NCBI GenBank assembly: GCA_964605185.1
Contig: CAZSBF010000005.1
Coordinates: forward strand, 5,981 to 69,980
Origin: JACRIM01 sp964605185
Lineage (GTDB): Bacteria; Planctomycetota; Phycisphaerae; UBA1845; UTPLA1
Length of the DNA stretch: 64,000 nt
Reading direction: 5' to 3'
Shown here: positions 52,183 through 60,586 of the stretch, in pieces
Layout of the letters: every line of letters starts with the position of its first letter
Position numbering within the stretch: position 1 is the first letter of the stretch
Position numbers and translations under genes: made by a program
Notes under the pieces: generated by a model
Database searches by the model: none
The model's input: only the letters and a program-made list of their open reading frames with translations
Told to the model about the DNA's origin: nothing

Positions 52183-53286
52183 GTGGCAGCGCCTCAGCCA
52201 ACCTCAGCATCGGCCCCGCGCCGACTCGCGGCGATCATTCTCGCCGCCGGCAAATCCACGCGCATGAAGACCGAGTGGCCCAAGGTCATGCACGAGGTCT
52301 GCGGTCGCACCATGCTCGGCCACGTTCTGGAGGCCTGCCGCGGCGCCGACATCGACACCTTCCACATTGTCGTCGGTTTCGCCAAAGAAAAAATCATCGA
52401 TGCATTCAGCGCCGAACCCGGCGTTCACTTCGTCGAACAACGCGAGCAAAAGGGCACTGGCCACGCCGTCATGATGTGCGCCGACGCCCTGAAGGGCTTT
52501 CATGGCGATGTCATCATCATCGCCGGCGATATGCCCATGATCCGCTCGCAGACCCTGCTCGACCTCATCGGTTCGCATCGCACCACGTGTTCCACCGCCT
52601 CCATCGCCACTACCGTCCTCGACGACGCCACCGGTTACGGCCGAATCATCCGCGATGCCAAAGGGGATTTTGAGCGCATCGTCGAACACCGCGATTGCAC
52701 CCCCGACCAACTGAAGATCAACGAAGTCAACCCCAGCTACTACTGCTTCGACGCCGCTTCGCTGCTCGCCGCCTTGCCCAAGCTCACGAATAAGAACGCC
52801 AAGGGCGAGTATTACATCACCGATGTCCTCGAAATCCTGCGTGGCGAAGGCAAGCCCGTCCGAGCCACGACGCGCGTCCCCGCCATCGACGCCACCGGAA
52901 TCAACTCCCGCGCCGAGTTGGCAGACGTCAACCGCCTCATGCAGAAGCGAATCGCCGCCGAGTGGATGGATGCCGGCGTCACGATCCTCGATCCCGAAAG
53001 CACGTGGATCGACTGTCGCGCCAAGATCGGCGTCGAAACGGTAATCCGCCCATTCAGCACCATCGAAGGCCATGCCCGCATCGGTGCCTCCTGCGTCATC
53101 GGCCCTTATGCCTACGTCACCGATGGCGCCGTCGTCGCTGATGGGACGCACGTCGGCCCCGGCGTGTTGTCTGCACTGGATTCAACGGGAGCCGAGCGCC
53201 GCACCGTCGTCGGTGCTGGCAAGAAACAGGTGAACGTGGTTCGCCGTCCTCCCTCAGAGGCCGGCGTGGGATCGAGGGTGTCCTGA
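52183..53286 (+). CDS. glmU: GlmU-type UDP-GlcNAc pyrophosphorylase lacking the acetyltransferase part
   Basis: Forms UDP-N-acetylglucosamine for peptidoglycan and lipid A. GTG 52183 with GGAG five bases upstream. The N-terminal nucleotidyltransferase is complete: LAAGKSTRMKTEWPK, EQREQKGTGHA and IIAGDMPM (residues about 14-125). After the linker, the left-handed beta-helix is short: from VTILDPESTWID it runs only about 110 residues and ends in VVGAGKKQV. The residues of the CoA-dependent acetyltransferase active site are not present. At 367 residues it is about 90 shorter than bifunctional GlmU. Glucosamine-1-phosphate acetylation must be done elsewhere. It overlaps prs by one base (TGATG). 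Confidence 0.88.
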   Translation: MAAPQPTSASAPRRLAAIILAAGKSTRMKTEWPKVMHEVCGRTMLGHVLEACRGADIDTFHIVVGFAKEKIIDAFSAEPGVHFVEQREQKGTGHAVMMCADALKGFHGDVIIIAGDMPMIRSQTLLDLIGSHRTTCSTASIATTVLDDATGYGRIIRDAKGDFERIVEHRDCTPDQLKINEVNPSYYCFDAASLLAALPKLTNKNAKGEYYITDVLEILRGEGKPVRATTRVPAIDATGINSRAELADVNRLMQKRIAAEWMDAGVTILDPESTWIDCRAKIGVETVIRPFSTIEGHARIGASCVIGPYAYVTDGAVVADGTHVGPGVLSALDSTGAERRTVVGAGKKQVNVVRRPPSEAGVGSRVS

Positions 53287-54245
53287 TGGCCATGGTTCCC
53301 GATGAAGTCAAAGTCTTCGGCGGTCGCGGTAATCCCGACTTGTCCGATGCGATCTGCAACTATCTCGAAATCCGCCCCGGCCGCGTCCACGCCGAAACAT
53401 TTCCTGACGGCGAACTCTTCGTGAAGCTCCACGACGATGTGCGCGGCAAGGATGTCTTCATCGTTCAATCGACCTGCCGCCCGGTCAACGACAATCTCAT
53501 GGAACTGCTGATTTTCATGGATTGCCTCCGCCGCGCCTCGGCCCGTCGCATCACGGCGGTGCTGCCGTACTACGGCTACGCCCGGCAGGATCGCAAGGAA
53601 GAAGGCCGCGTCCCTATCACCGCGAAGCTCGTCAGCAATATCATCCGCGAGGCCGGTGCCGATCGCGTCCTGACCATGGACCTCCACGCCTCGCAGATTC
53701 AGGGCTTCTTTGATATCCCCGTCGATCACCTGACGGCCGAGCCCGTGCTGTTCAAGCACATGAAAGACATCGACTTTAAGAACGTCGTCTTCGTCAGTCC
53801 CGACGTCGGCAACGTCAAACGAACCCGCGTCTTCGCTGAAAAGGCCGGCTGCGATCTCGCCATCATCGACAAACGCCGAACCAGCGGCACCACCACCGTG
53901 ATGTACCACATCATCGGTGATGTCGAGGGTAAGGATGTCATCATGATCGATGACATGATTGCCACCGCCGGCACCGTATGCGAAGCCGCCAAGATCGTTC
54001 GTGAGCGAGGCGCCCGAAGCGTCCGCGCCGCGGCGACCCATGCCGTCTTTGCCGGCGCCGCCATCGATCGACTCGAAAAGGCCCCGCTGACCGAAATCGT
54101 CGTTACTGACACGATTCCGGTGTCGCCCGAGGCGAAAAAGCGATTGTCGAATCTGGTCGTCGTCAGTGTCTCCGACATTCTGGGCGAAGCCATCGCCCGT
54201 ATCCATAAACATCAATCCGTGAGTAGTCTGTTCAATCATTCGTAG
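53286..54245 (+). CDS. prs: Ribose-phosphate pyrophosphokinase
   Basis: Makes PRPP for nucleotide, His and Trp synthesis, 319 residues. FPDGELFVKL and DVFIVQSTCRPVNDNLMEL are at the N-terminal half; DLHASQIQGFFDIPVDHLTA and the PRPP-binding loop VIMIDDMIATAGTV at the C-terminal half. ATG 53286 overlaps the glmU stop. The order glmU-prs-rplY-pth is the one found in many bacteria. Confidence 0.96.
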   Translation: MAMVPDEVKVFGGRGNPDLSDAICNYLEIRPGRVHAETFPDGELFVKLHDDVRGKDVFIVQSTCRPVNDNLMELLIFMDCLRRASARRITAVLPYYGYARQDRKEEGRVPITAKLVSNIIREAGADRVLTMDLHASQIQGFFDIPVDHLTAEPVLFKHMKDIDFKNVVFVSPDVGNVKRTRVFAEKAGCDLAIIDKRRTSGTTTVMYHIIGDVEGKDVIMIDDMIATAGTVCEAAKIVRERGARSVRAAATHAVFAGAAIDRLEKAPLTEIVVTDTIPVSPEAKKRLSNLVVVSVSDILGEAIARIHKHQSVSSLFNHS

Positions 54246-54260
54246 TGAGGTACGTCAGTC

Positions 54261-54917
54261 ATGAACATCCCGACAATCAAAGCCGATACTCGTAAAGCAG
54301 CCGGCTCCCGTGCCGCGGCCCGATTGCGCCGCGACGGAAAACTCCCCGGCATCATGTACGGCCATAAGGAAAATCCCCTGCCCATCGTGCTGGATCGACA
54401 TGCCGTTGAATTGCACGTCGAGCACGGTGCCCACCTGTTCAACATCGACATGGGCGGCAAGACGCAGCCCTGCCTGATCAAGGACGCCCAATACGATCAC
54501 CTCGGCGCTGCCCTGGTCCACGTCGATCTGGCTCGCGTCGATCTGAACGAACGCGTGAAAATCCACGTGCCCATCGAATACCGCGGCACGCCAAAGGGCA
54601 TCGCCGAAGGCGGCGTGCTTCGACAGGAAATGTCCGACCTGCACATCGAGTGCCTTGTCGCCAACATTCCCGACAAGGTGCGCATCGATGTCAGCCACCT
54701 GAGTTTGAATTCGGTGCTCTACACGAAGGATCTGAAACTCGACCCCGACATCATCGCCATCAACGACCCCGATTCCGTCGTCGCCACCTGCCGACCGCCG
54801 CTTGCCGAAGTCGAAGGAGCGATCACGGCCCCAGTCGAAGGTGCCGCCGAGCCCGAAGTCATTGCCAAGGGCAAGATCGAAGTCGAAGGCGAAGAAGGCG
54901 CCGCCGAGAAGAAGTAA
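54261..54917 (+). CDS. rplY: 50S ribosomal protein L25 (Ctc form)
   Basis: 5S-rRNA-binding protein of 218 residues of the long general-stress (Ctc/TL5) type. It starts TIKADTRKAAGSRAAARLRR, includes LPGIMYGHKENPLPI and the second domain VPIEYRGTPKGIAEGGVLRQ, and ends in a Glu/Ala-rich tail. ATG 54261 has GTGAGG upstream. Confidence 0.95.
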   Translation: MNIPTIKADTRKAAGSRAAARLRRDGKLPGIMYGHKENPLPIVLDRHAVELHVEHGAHLFNIDMGGKTQPCLIKDAQYDHLGAALVHVDLARVDLNERVKIHVPIEYRGTPKGIAEGGVLRQEMSDLHIECLVANIPDKVRIDVSHLSLNSVLYTKDLKLDPDIIAINDPDSVVATCRPPLAEVEGAITAPVEGAAEPEVIAKGKIEVEGEEGAAEKK

Positions 54918-54980
54918 CCCATGGGTTCCGCGCCGCCGCATGATTGTGTGGCGAAACCCAGAAAGATTGTTAGGTAAGAG

Positions 54981-55003
54981 TGGTGCGGGCCTCCGTGCCC
55001 GCA
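54981..55003. repeat. Diverged copy of the dispersed GTGG-x-GCGGGC repeat
   Basis: GTGGTGCGGGCCTCCGTGCC (from 54981) followed by CGC has the same inverted core GCGGGC/GCCCGC as the copies at 29044 and 60123. It lies in the rplY-pth gap. Confidence 0.65.
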
Positions 55004-55035
55004 GGCTTGAAATAAATGAGGTGCAGTAAGCACGA

Positions 55036-55605
55036 ATGAAACTCATCGTCGGTCTCGGCAACCCCGGTGCGCAATACGTGCACACGCGGCATAACGTGGG
55101 TTTCCGCGTGGCTGAGTTGCTCTGCGACCGATGGAAGCTCGGAAACTGGAAGGAGAAGTTCAGCGGCCTCGTGGCCGACGGTCAGGCCTGCGGAGATCGA
55201 ATCGTCCTGCTCCGGCCCATGACCTACATGAACGTGAGCGGCAAGAGCGTTTCTGCCGCGGCACAGTTCTTTCAGTGCCCGATGTCGGATCTGTTGATCG
55301 TGTCCGACGATGTGGATCTGCCGCTGGGCAAGCTGCGAATGCGGGCCACCGGCACCGCCGGCGGTCAGCGAGGCCTCGACGATGTCCTGGCCATGCTGGC
55401 AACGCTCGACGTGCCGCGACTGCGAGTCGGCGTGGGTCGACCGACGCGAGGCAGCGTCGCGGATTATGTGCTGTCGCCGTTCGCCGCGAGCGAGCGCGAC
55501 GAGGTTGAAGAGGAAATCACGCGGGCGGCCGATGCCGTCGAAGTGTGGGTGACCAAGGGCATCCACGCCGCGATGAACGATACGAATCGAGACTCGAAGG
55601 ACTGA
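55036..55605 (+). CDS. pth: Peptidyl-tRNA hydrolase
   Basis: Releases tRNA from stalled peptidyl-tRNA. 189 residues with VGLGNPGAQYVHTRHNVGFR (catalytic His at 20), RPMTYMNVSGKSV, and DLLIVSDDVDLPLGKLRMRA. A disordered C-terminal tail (DTNRDSKD) is present. ATG 55036 follows rplY by 118 bases, a gap that holds a repeat. Confidence 0.95.
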   Translation: MKLIVGLGNPGAQYVHTRHNVGFRVAELLCDRWKLGNWKEKFSGLVADGQACGDRIVLLRPMTYMNVSGKSVSAAAQFFQCPMSDLLIVSDDVDLPLGKLRMRATGTAGGQRGLDDVLAMLATLDVPRLRVGVGRPTRGSVADYVLSPFAASERDEVEEEITRAADAVEVWVTKGIHAAMNDTNRDSKD

Positions 55606-55661
55606 GTGAAAAACGTGACGGTTTCGCCGGCCGAGTCCGGCGCGTGTAAGGAGAGTTTGCT

Positions 55662-56120
55662 GTGAAGCGATACGAGGCAATGTTCTTGATGGATGCCAAC
55701 ATGGCGTCCGATTGGCCGTCCGCCGAGGCGGAGGTGAAGCGAATCCTGGATCGTGCCGGCGCCAACGTGCTCGGCCTGAAGAATTGGGATGAGCGCAAGC
55801 TCGCCTATTCGATCCACCAACACAAGCGCGGCCTCTATGCCCTCGCATTCTTCGACGCCCCGGCCGAGAAGATCGCCGGCCTCGAGCGCGACGTGCAGCT
55901 CAGCGAAAAGGCCGTCCGCGTTCTCGTCCTCCGCCGCGAGAAGCTCACGCCGGAGACAATCGAAAAGGCCCTGACGGCTCCGCCGCCGCCCAAGACCAGC
56001 TTCCGCTCCGACGAGTGGAGCAGCAACCGCGGACGACCCGATGGTCGGCCCGGAGACGGCCCCCCGATGGCCGCGGCCGCCGTGGAAGAGGCCCCGGATA
56101 TCGACGTGCTGGAAGTCTAA
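55662..56120 (+). CDS. rpsF: 30S ribosomal protein S6
   Basis: 152 residues. GTG start at 55662 with TAAGGAG upstream. The family core is clear: YEAMFLMDANMAS, LGLKNWDERKLAYSIHQHKR, GLYALAFFDAPAEKI, VLVLRREKLT. The C-terminal 50 residues are a Pro/Arg/Gly-rich extension. First gene of the usual rpsF-ssb-rpsR-rplI cluster. Confidence 0.95.
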   Translation: MKRYEAMFLMDANMASDWPSAEAEVKRILDRAGANVLGLKNWDERKLAYSIHQHKRGLYALAFFDAPAEKIAGLERDVQLSEKAVRVLVLRREKLTPETIEKALTAPPPPKTSFRSDEWSSNRGRPDGRPGDGPPMAAAAVEEAPDIDVLEV

Positions 56121-56161
56121 ATGTCTGACGCCGCGTGGATGCGCGGGGGAAGGATCGACTC

Positions 56162-56665
56162 ATGGCCAACTTCAACAAAGTCCTGCTCGCAGGCAACCTC
56201 ACGCGCGACCCGCAGCTCTCGCATCTGCCGAGCAACACGGCCGTCGCCGAGATGGGCATGGCCGTCAATCGCAAGTGGCGTTCGCAGACCGGCGAGATGA
56301 AGGAGGAAGTCACCTTCGTCGACCTTCGTGCCTATGGCAAGCAGGCCGAGACGCTGAACCAATACATGACCAAAGGCAAGCCCATCCTGATCGAGGGCCG
56401 CCTCAAGTACGACCAGTGGGAAACCAAGGAAGGCCAGAAACGCAGCAAGCTCTACGTCATCGTCGAGAACTTCCAGTTTCTCGGTGGTCCCAGTGGTGCC
56501 GGCGGCGCCGGCGGCGCGGGTGCAAATCGTGGCGGCGATCGCTACGAGCGTACCGAACGCCCTGCACCGTCCGCACGAAACACCGGCGGCGGCAGCGCAG
56601 CCCCGATGGACGAAATGCCGCCCATCGACGAAACCGTTCCCGCCGGCGATGACATCCCGTTCTAA
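56162..56665 (+). CDS. ssb: Single-stranded DNA-binding protein
   Basis: 167 residues from ATG 56162. OB-fold: FNKVLLAGNLTRDPQLSHLP, EEVTFVDLRAYGKQAE, LKYDQWETKEGQKRSKLYVI. A Gly-rich linker leads to the acidic C-terminal tip ending DDIPF that recruits partner proteins. Sits between rpsF and rpsR as in many genomes. Confidence 0.96.
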   Translation: MANFNKVLLAGNLTRDPQLSHLPSNTAVAEMGMAVNRKWRSQTGEMKEEVTFVDLRAYGKQAETLNQYMTKGKPILIEGRLKYDQWETKEGQKRSKLYVIVENFQFLGGPSGAGGAGGAGANRGGDRYERTERPAPSARNTGGGSAAPMDEMPPIDETVPAGDDIPF

Positions 56666-56698
56666 GAAATCGAAAGAATTTAAGAAGAGGATCGATAT

Positions 56699-56977
56699 AT
56701 GGCATTCATGAAGAAACCGTTCGGTAAGAAGAAAAACGACAAGGCCGCCGAGAAGAAGAAGCGCATGAAGGCCCGCGAGGTCACCAAGTGCCGCTTCTGC
56801 CGCGAGAAGGCCGAAGAGATCGACTACAAGGACCTTGGCTCCTTGCAGCGCCTGGTCACCAGCCAGGGCAAGCACCTGTCGCGAAAGCGCAGCGGTAACT
56901 GTGCCCGCCACCAGCGCATGTCATGCGTGGCCCTCAAACACGCCCGATTCATCGGGCTGATGTCCTTTGCCGGCTAG
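56699..56977 (+). CDS. rpsR: 30S ribosomal protein S18
   Basis: 92 residues with a Lys-rich N terminus, then KCRFCREKAEEIDYKDLGSL and LSRKRSGNCARHQR. Four Cys (CxxC at about 32-35 and two near 70-77) make this the zinc-binding C+ form. ATG 56699 has GAAGAGG upstream. Confidence 0.95.
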   Translation: MAFMKKPFGKKKNDKAAEKKKRMKAREVTKCRFCREKAEEIDYKDLGSLQRLVTSQGKHLSRKRSGNCARHQRMSCVALKHARFIGLMSFAG

Positions 56978-56991
56978 AGGAGACGACCATT

Positions 56992-57540
56992 ATGAAACTG
57001 CTCTTACGAAAAGACATTCCCAAGCTCGGCCTCTGCGGCGACGTCGTCGACGTCTCCACCGGCTATGCTCGAAATTACCTCCTGCCTCACCACCTGGCGT
57101 TGGAGCCGACCAAGTCCAACCTCAAGGCCATTGAGAAGGACAAGATCGTCGCCGCTCAGGAACGCGAGCGAGTCCGCGGCGTCTGGCGCCAGACGGCCGC
57201 ACGCCTGGCCGGTGCCGAAGTCACCATCGCCGCCGCCTGCACGCCCGACGGCCACCTCTATGGCTCGGTCGGTCCGCGCGAGATTTCACATGCCCTGATG
57301 GAAGAGGGACACTCGGTCCACGCCGATCAGGTTAAGATGTCGCATAATCTCAAGGAAGTCGGCTCCACCGAAGTGCCCATCGTCCTCGCGGATGACATCC
57401 GGGCAACCGTCAAGGTGTGGGTCGTCGCAGAGAAGCGCGCCGGCGAGTTCGAACCGGAACCGGCGAAGGAAGGTGGCACGGATGTCCCAGGCAGCAATCC
57501 AAACGCCCAACCGTCCGACGCCGTCAGCACGGCCAACTGA
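56992..57540 (+). CDS. rplI: 50S ribosomal protein L9
   Basis: 182 residues. KLLLRKDIPKLGLCGDVVDV and YARNYLLPHHLALEPT form the N-terminal rRNA-binding domain; GSVGPREISHAL begins the C-terminal domain. The last 25-30 residues (after EPEPAKEGG) extend beyond the usual end, and their coding sequence overlaps the start of dnaB. Confidence 0.94.
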   Translation: MKLLLRKDIPKLGLCGDVVDVSTGYARNYLLPHHLALEPTKSNLKAIEKDKIVAAQERERVRGVWRQTAARLAGAEVTIAAACTPDGHLYGSVGPREISHALMEEGHSVHADQVKMSHNLKEVGSTEVPIVLADDIRATVKVWVVAEKRAGEFEPEPAKEGGTDVPGSNPNAQPSDAVSTAN

Positions 57541-59014
57541 TCCCATCGCATCCGGCCGGCTCCCTCCGCAGGATTTGGAAGCGGAGGCGAGCCTGCTCGG
57601 CGCGATGCTCCTCGAACGCGATTCCATCGGCCAAGTCGTCCAACTCATCCCCCGGGATGAGTCCGCGCGCTTCTATCGCCCTGACCATCGCCTCTTGTAC
57701 GAAGTCCTCGTCGACCTCTACGCCGAGAACAAGCCCATCGACATCATCGTGCTGGAGGATGAACTCCGCCGCCGCGGTCTCCTCGACGAAGTCGGCGGCC
57801 GCCAGTATCTGATCGACCTCTCCGAATCCGTTCCGTCCTCCGCCAACAGCGAACACTACGCCCGCATCGTCCGCGACAAGTCGATGCTCCGCGATCTCAT
57901 TCAATGCACCAGCGAGATCATGCAGTCGGCCTACAACCAGGCTGAGCCGGCCGCGCAGGTCCTCGACGATGCCGAAAAGGCCCTCTTTGACGTGACGGAA
58001 CAGCGCGTCAGCAACCAGGCCGTCTCGCTGCGCGACTTTCTCGACGAGACCTTCAAGCAAATCGAATCCTTCGAGGAAGGCACGCTCTCCGGCGTCCCCA
58101 CCGGTTTCACCGAACTCGACTCCCTGCTCGGCGGCATGCAGTATGGCGACTTCATCGTCATCGCCGCCCGGCCCAGCATGGGCAAGACGGCGCTGGCCCT
58201 CTCCATGCTCGAAGCCGTCGGCATCTCCGAGCAAATGCCCGCCGCCTTCTTCTCCATGGAAATGAGCAAGCTGCAGATCGCCCAGCGCATGCTGTGTTCG
58301 CGTGCCCAGGTCGATATGCACAAGATGCGCCACGCCCGGCTCTCTGACGAGGAGATCACCAAGCTGCAGCTCGCCTGCGGCAACATGCGCACCTGCCCCG
58401 TCTTCGTCGACGATACGCCCGGCATGAGCGTCATGGAGCTTCGCGCCAAGTCGCGCCGCCTGAAGATGCGCCACGACATCAAGGTCATCTTCGTGGACTA
58501 CCTGCAGCTCATGTTCGACCGCACCGCCGCCAAAGACAGCCGCCAGAACGAAATTGCCAGCATCAGCCGCGGCCTCAAGGCCCTCGCCCGCGAGTTGAAC
58601 ATTCCTGTCGTCGCCATGGCCCAGCTCAATCGACAGGTCGAAGGCCGCGAAGGCAACCGCCCGCGCATGAGCGACCTCCGCGAGTCGGGTGCCATCGAGC
58701 AGGATGCCGACGTCGTCATGCTGCTCCACCGCGAGGAGTACTACCTCAGCAAGAAGCGCGCCACCAGCCCCGCCGCCGCCGAGCAATTCGAAAAATCGAA
58801 AGGCAAGGCCGAGATCATCGTCGCCAAACAGCGCAACGGTCCCACCGGCGACATCGAGATCCACTTCAACCCGCACTTCACCCGCTTCGACAACGCCGCC
58901 CCCGGCTACATCACCGACGACGCCGGCTACGGAAACCGCGGCTACGCCGAAGACCCCGGCATCGCCTTCAACCCCTCCGGGCCGGGCCTCGCCGACGAAG
59001 CCGCACCGTTTTAG
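57482..59014 (+). CDS. dnaB: Replicative DNA helicase DnaB
   Basis: 510 residues from ATG 57482, which lies 59 bases inside rplI; AAGGAAGGTGG just upstream supports this start. PPQDLEAEASLLGAMLLERD opens the N-terminal domain. The RecA-type motor has Walker A RPSMGKTAL near 230-238, DYLQLM for Walker B, and MAQLNRQVEGREG, RESGAIEQDADVVMLLHRE near the end. Start sites further upstream (57392) lack support. Confidence 0.96.
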   Translation: MSQAAIQTPNRPTPSARPTDPIASGRLPPQDLEAEASLLGAMLLERDSIGQVVQLIPRDESARFYRPDHRLLYEVLVDLYAENKPIDIIVLEDELRRRGLLDEVGGRQYLIDLSESVPSSANSEHYARIVRDKSMLRDLIQCTSEIMQSAYNQAEPAAQVLDDAEKALFDVTEQRVSNQAVSLRDFLDETFKQIESFEEGTLSGVPTGFTELDSLLGGMQYGDFIVIAARPSMGKTALALSMLEAVGISEQMPAAFFSMEMSKLQIAQRMLCSRAQVDMHKMRHARLSDEEITKLQLACGNMRTCPVFVDDTPGMSVMELRAKSRRLKMRHDIKVIFVDYLQLMFDRTAAKDSRQNEIASISRGLKALARELNIPVVAMAQLNRQVEGREGNRPRMSDLRESGAIEQDADVVMLLHREEYYLSKKRATSPAAAEQFEKSKGKAEIIVAKQRNGPTGDIEIHFNPHFTRFDNAAPGYITDDAGYGNRGYAEDPGIAFNPSGPGLADEAAPF

Positions 59015-59076
59015 CCATGAACCAGAGCGGCTTGCGTTGGCTCGTTGGCCGCATAGAATGAAGGGTTCAGGTTCAG

Positions 59077-59151
59077 CGGGGCGTAGCTCAGCCTGGTCAG
59101 AGCGCTTGGTTCGGGACCAAGAGGTCGGAAGTTCGAATCTTCTCGCCCCGA
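59077..59151 (+). tRNA. tRNA-Pro (anticodon CGG)
   Basis: Acceptor CGGGGCG pairs with CGCCCCG. The D arm includes AGCTCAGCCTGGTCAGAGC, the anticodon loop TTCGGGA gives CGG, and the T arm has GTTCGAATC. Discriminator A, no CCA encoded, followed by TTTTT. Confidence 0.93.
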
Positions 59152-59257
59152 TTTTTCCTTTCCGTTTTTCACTCCTTTCACGTTTGCAGCACAATTCACC
59201 GCCCTCCTATAATGCCGCCACGCGTCGGACATCACTGACCCGTTGGAGCATCGCTGC

Positions 59258-60112
59258 ATGGATTCGCACGCTTCCGCTCATTCCCACCACGACACCATCA
59301 CCTTCCGCATCGCCCGGCAGGACGGACCCGGCAAGGGCCGCTACTGGCAGAGCTTCGTCGTGCCCCATGTCCCCGGCATGAACGTCATCTCCGCCCTGCA
59401 GGCCATCGCCGCCAATCCGCATCCCCTCGGCGAAGAATCTTCCGTCGAGCCGGTCGCCTGGGATTGCAACTGCCTCGAGGAAGTCTGCGGTGCCTGCACC
59501 ATGGTCATCAACGGCCGCGTCCGTCAGGCCTGCTCCGCCATCGTCGATAATCTCGACCGCACCGAGGCCGGCGAGATCGAACTCGAACCAATGAGCAAGT
59601 TTCCCGTCGTCCGCGATCTCTTCGTCGATCGCTCGCGGATGTTCCGCGGCCTTCAGCGCGTCAAAGCATGGATCCCTGTGGACGGTTACCACCACGCCGG
59701 CGCAGGGCCCGTCCAAAGCCCCGGCGAACAGGATGAGGCCTACCCCCTTTCGCAATGCATGACCTGCGGCTGCTGCATGGAGGCCTGCCCGCAATACTCC
59801 AAGGTCGAAGTCCCGCGCGAGTCCGGCGAGAGCGATGCCCAATACGTCGATCGCCGCAACGCCGCCTTCGATGAACAGTTCATCGGCCCGGCCGTCATCT
59901 CGCAGGCCGTCCTCTTCAACGCGCACCCCACCGGCAAGATGACCAAGGGCGAGCGCCTCGACGCCCTCATGGAGGCCGGCGGCATCACCGACTGTGGCAA
60001 TGCACAGAACTGCGTCAAGGTCTGCCCGAAGGACATCCCGCTCACGCGCTCCATCGCCAAGGCCGGCCGCGACACGACGCTCCACGCGATCAAGAGCTGG
60101 CTGCTCAAGTAG
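59258..60112 (+). CDS. sdhB: Succinate dehydrogenase/fumarate reductase iron-sulfur subunit
   Basis: 284 residues, electron-transfer subunit of complex II. The [2Fe-2S] domain has CNCLEEVCGACTMVINGR with a further Cys in RQAC. The C-terminal domain has CMTCGCCMEACP for [4Fe-4S] and NCVKVCPKDIPL for the other cluster(s). ATG 59258 with GGAG upstream. sdhA and sdhC are not in the window, so the operon is split or the gene is a relic of rearrangement. Confidence 0.92.
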   Translation: MDSHASAHSHHDTITFRIARQDGPGKGRYWQSFVVPHVPGMNVISALQAIAANPHPLGEESSVEPVAWDCNCLEEVCGACTMVINGRVRQACSAIVDNLDRTEAGEIELEPMSKFPVVRDLFVDRSRMFRGLQRVKAWIPVDGYHHAGAGPVQSPGEQDEAYPLSQCMTCGCCMEACPQYSKVEVPRESGESDAQYVDRRNAAFDEQFIGPAVISQAVLFNAHPTGKMTKGERLDALMEAGGITDCGNAQNCVKVCPKDIPLTRSIAKAGRDTTLHAIKSWLLK

Positions 60113-60122
60113 CGCCAATTGA

Positions 60123-60146
60123 GTGGGGCGGGCGTCCCTGCCTGCC
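60123..60146. repeat. Copy of the GCGGGCGTCCCTGCCCGC-type dispersed repeat
   Basis: GTGGGGCGGGCGTCCCTGCC from 60123, ending TGCC, directly after sdhB and just before the MORN protein. It matches the copy at 29044 apart from one base near the end. Confidence 0.8.
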
Positions 60147-60151
60147 ATTGA

Positions 60152-60547
60152 ATGATCGCACAACACAATCACCCTATGCCCGGATACCCCGACTCCCATC
60201 TGAACCCCGCCCCCGGCCGCAGGCCTTCGCCCCGGGTGCAGGCTGTCTTCGTCGCCATCCCCATCATCTTCGCCGCCGCATGGCTCATCTACTTCTGGTC
60301 CATCACCGGCGTGCACACCGTCGTCGAGAAATACCCGAACGGCCAGGTCCGCGCCGAAGGCTACGCTCGCCGATCCGGCGTCGAAAACTACAAGCGCCAC
60401 GGCCACTGGGTCACCTACCACGAGAACGGCCAAAAGGAATCCGAAGGCTTCTACGAACGCGGCGAAAAGGTCGGCGAGTGGTCGTATTGGGATTCGACGG
60501 GAAAGGCGACGACGACCGCTCCGGCGGAGGATAGGCCAAAATCGTAG
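60152..60547 (+). CDS. Membrane-anchored MORN-repeat protein, YwqK-like
   Basis: 131 residues: a hydrophilic N-terminal 30 residues, one hydrophobic segment (VFVAIPIIFAAAWLIYFWSI), then MORN type 2 repeats: VVEKYPNGQVRAEGYAR, HWVTYHENGQKESEGFYERG, VGEWSYWDSTGKA. This pattern is annotated in other genomes as a YwqK-family antitoxin-like protein, though this is not proof of function. ATG at 60176 is an alternative start. It directly follows a dispersed repeat. Confidence 0.7.
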   Translation: MIAQHNHPMPGYPDSHLNPAPGRRPSPRVQAVFVAIPIIFAAAWLIYFWSITGVHTVVEKYPNGQVRAEGYARRSGVENYKRHGHWVTYHENGQKESEGFYERGEKVGEWSYWDSTGKATTTAPAEDRPKS

Positions 60548-60569
60548 GGTGGGTTGTACTCAACCCACC
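60548..60569. repeat. Perfect hairpin GGTGGGTTG/CAACCCACC
   Basis: 9-bp arms at 60548-60556 and 60561-60569 with loop TACT, immediately after the MORN gene stop. It may be a terminator stem or a copy of a dispersed palindrome. Confidence 0.6.
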
Positions 60570-60586
60570 GCTGAGCATTCGACACT

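Noticed and set aside
57524..59194. 556-codon open frame antisense to dnaB
   Set aside because: It crosses a tRNA gene and opposes a full DnaB; no Shine-Dalgarno or domain.
59207..60433. 408-codon open frame antisense to sdhB
   Set aside because: It runs through sdhB and a dispersed repeat; Val/Ala/Asp-rich without domain.
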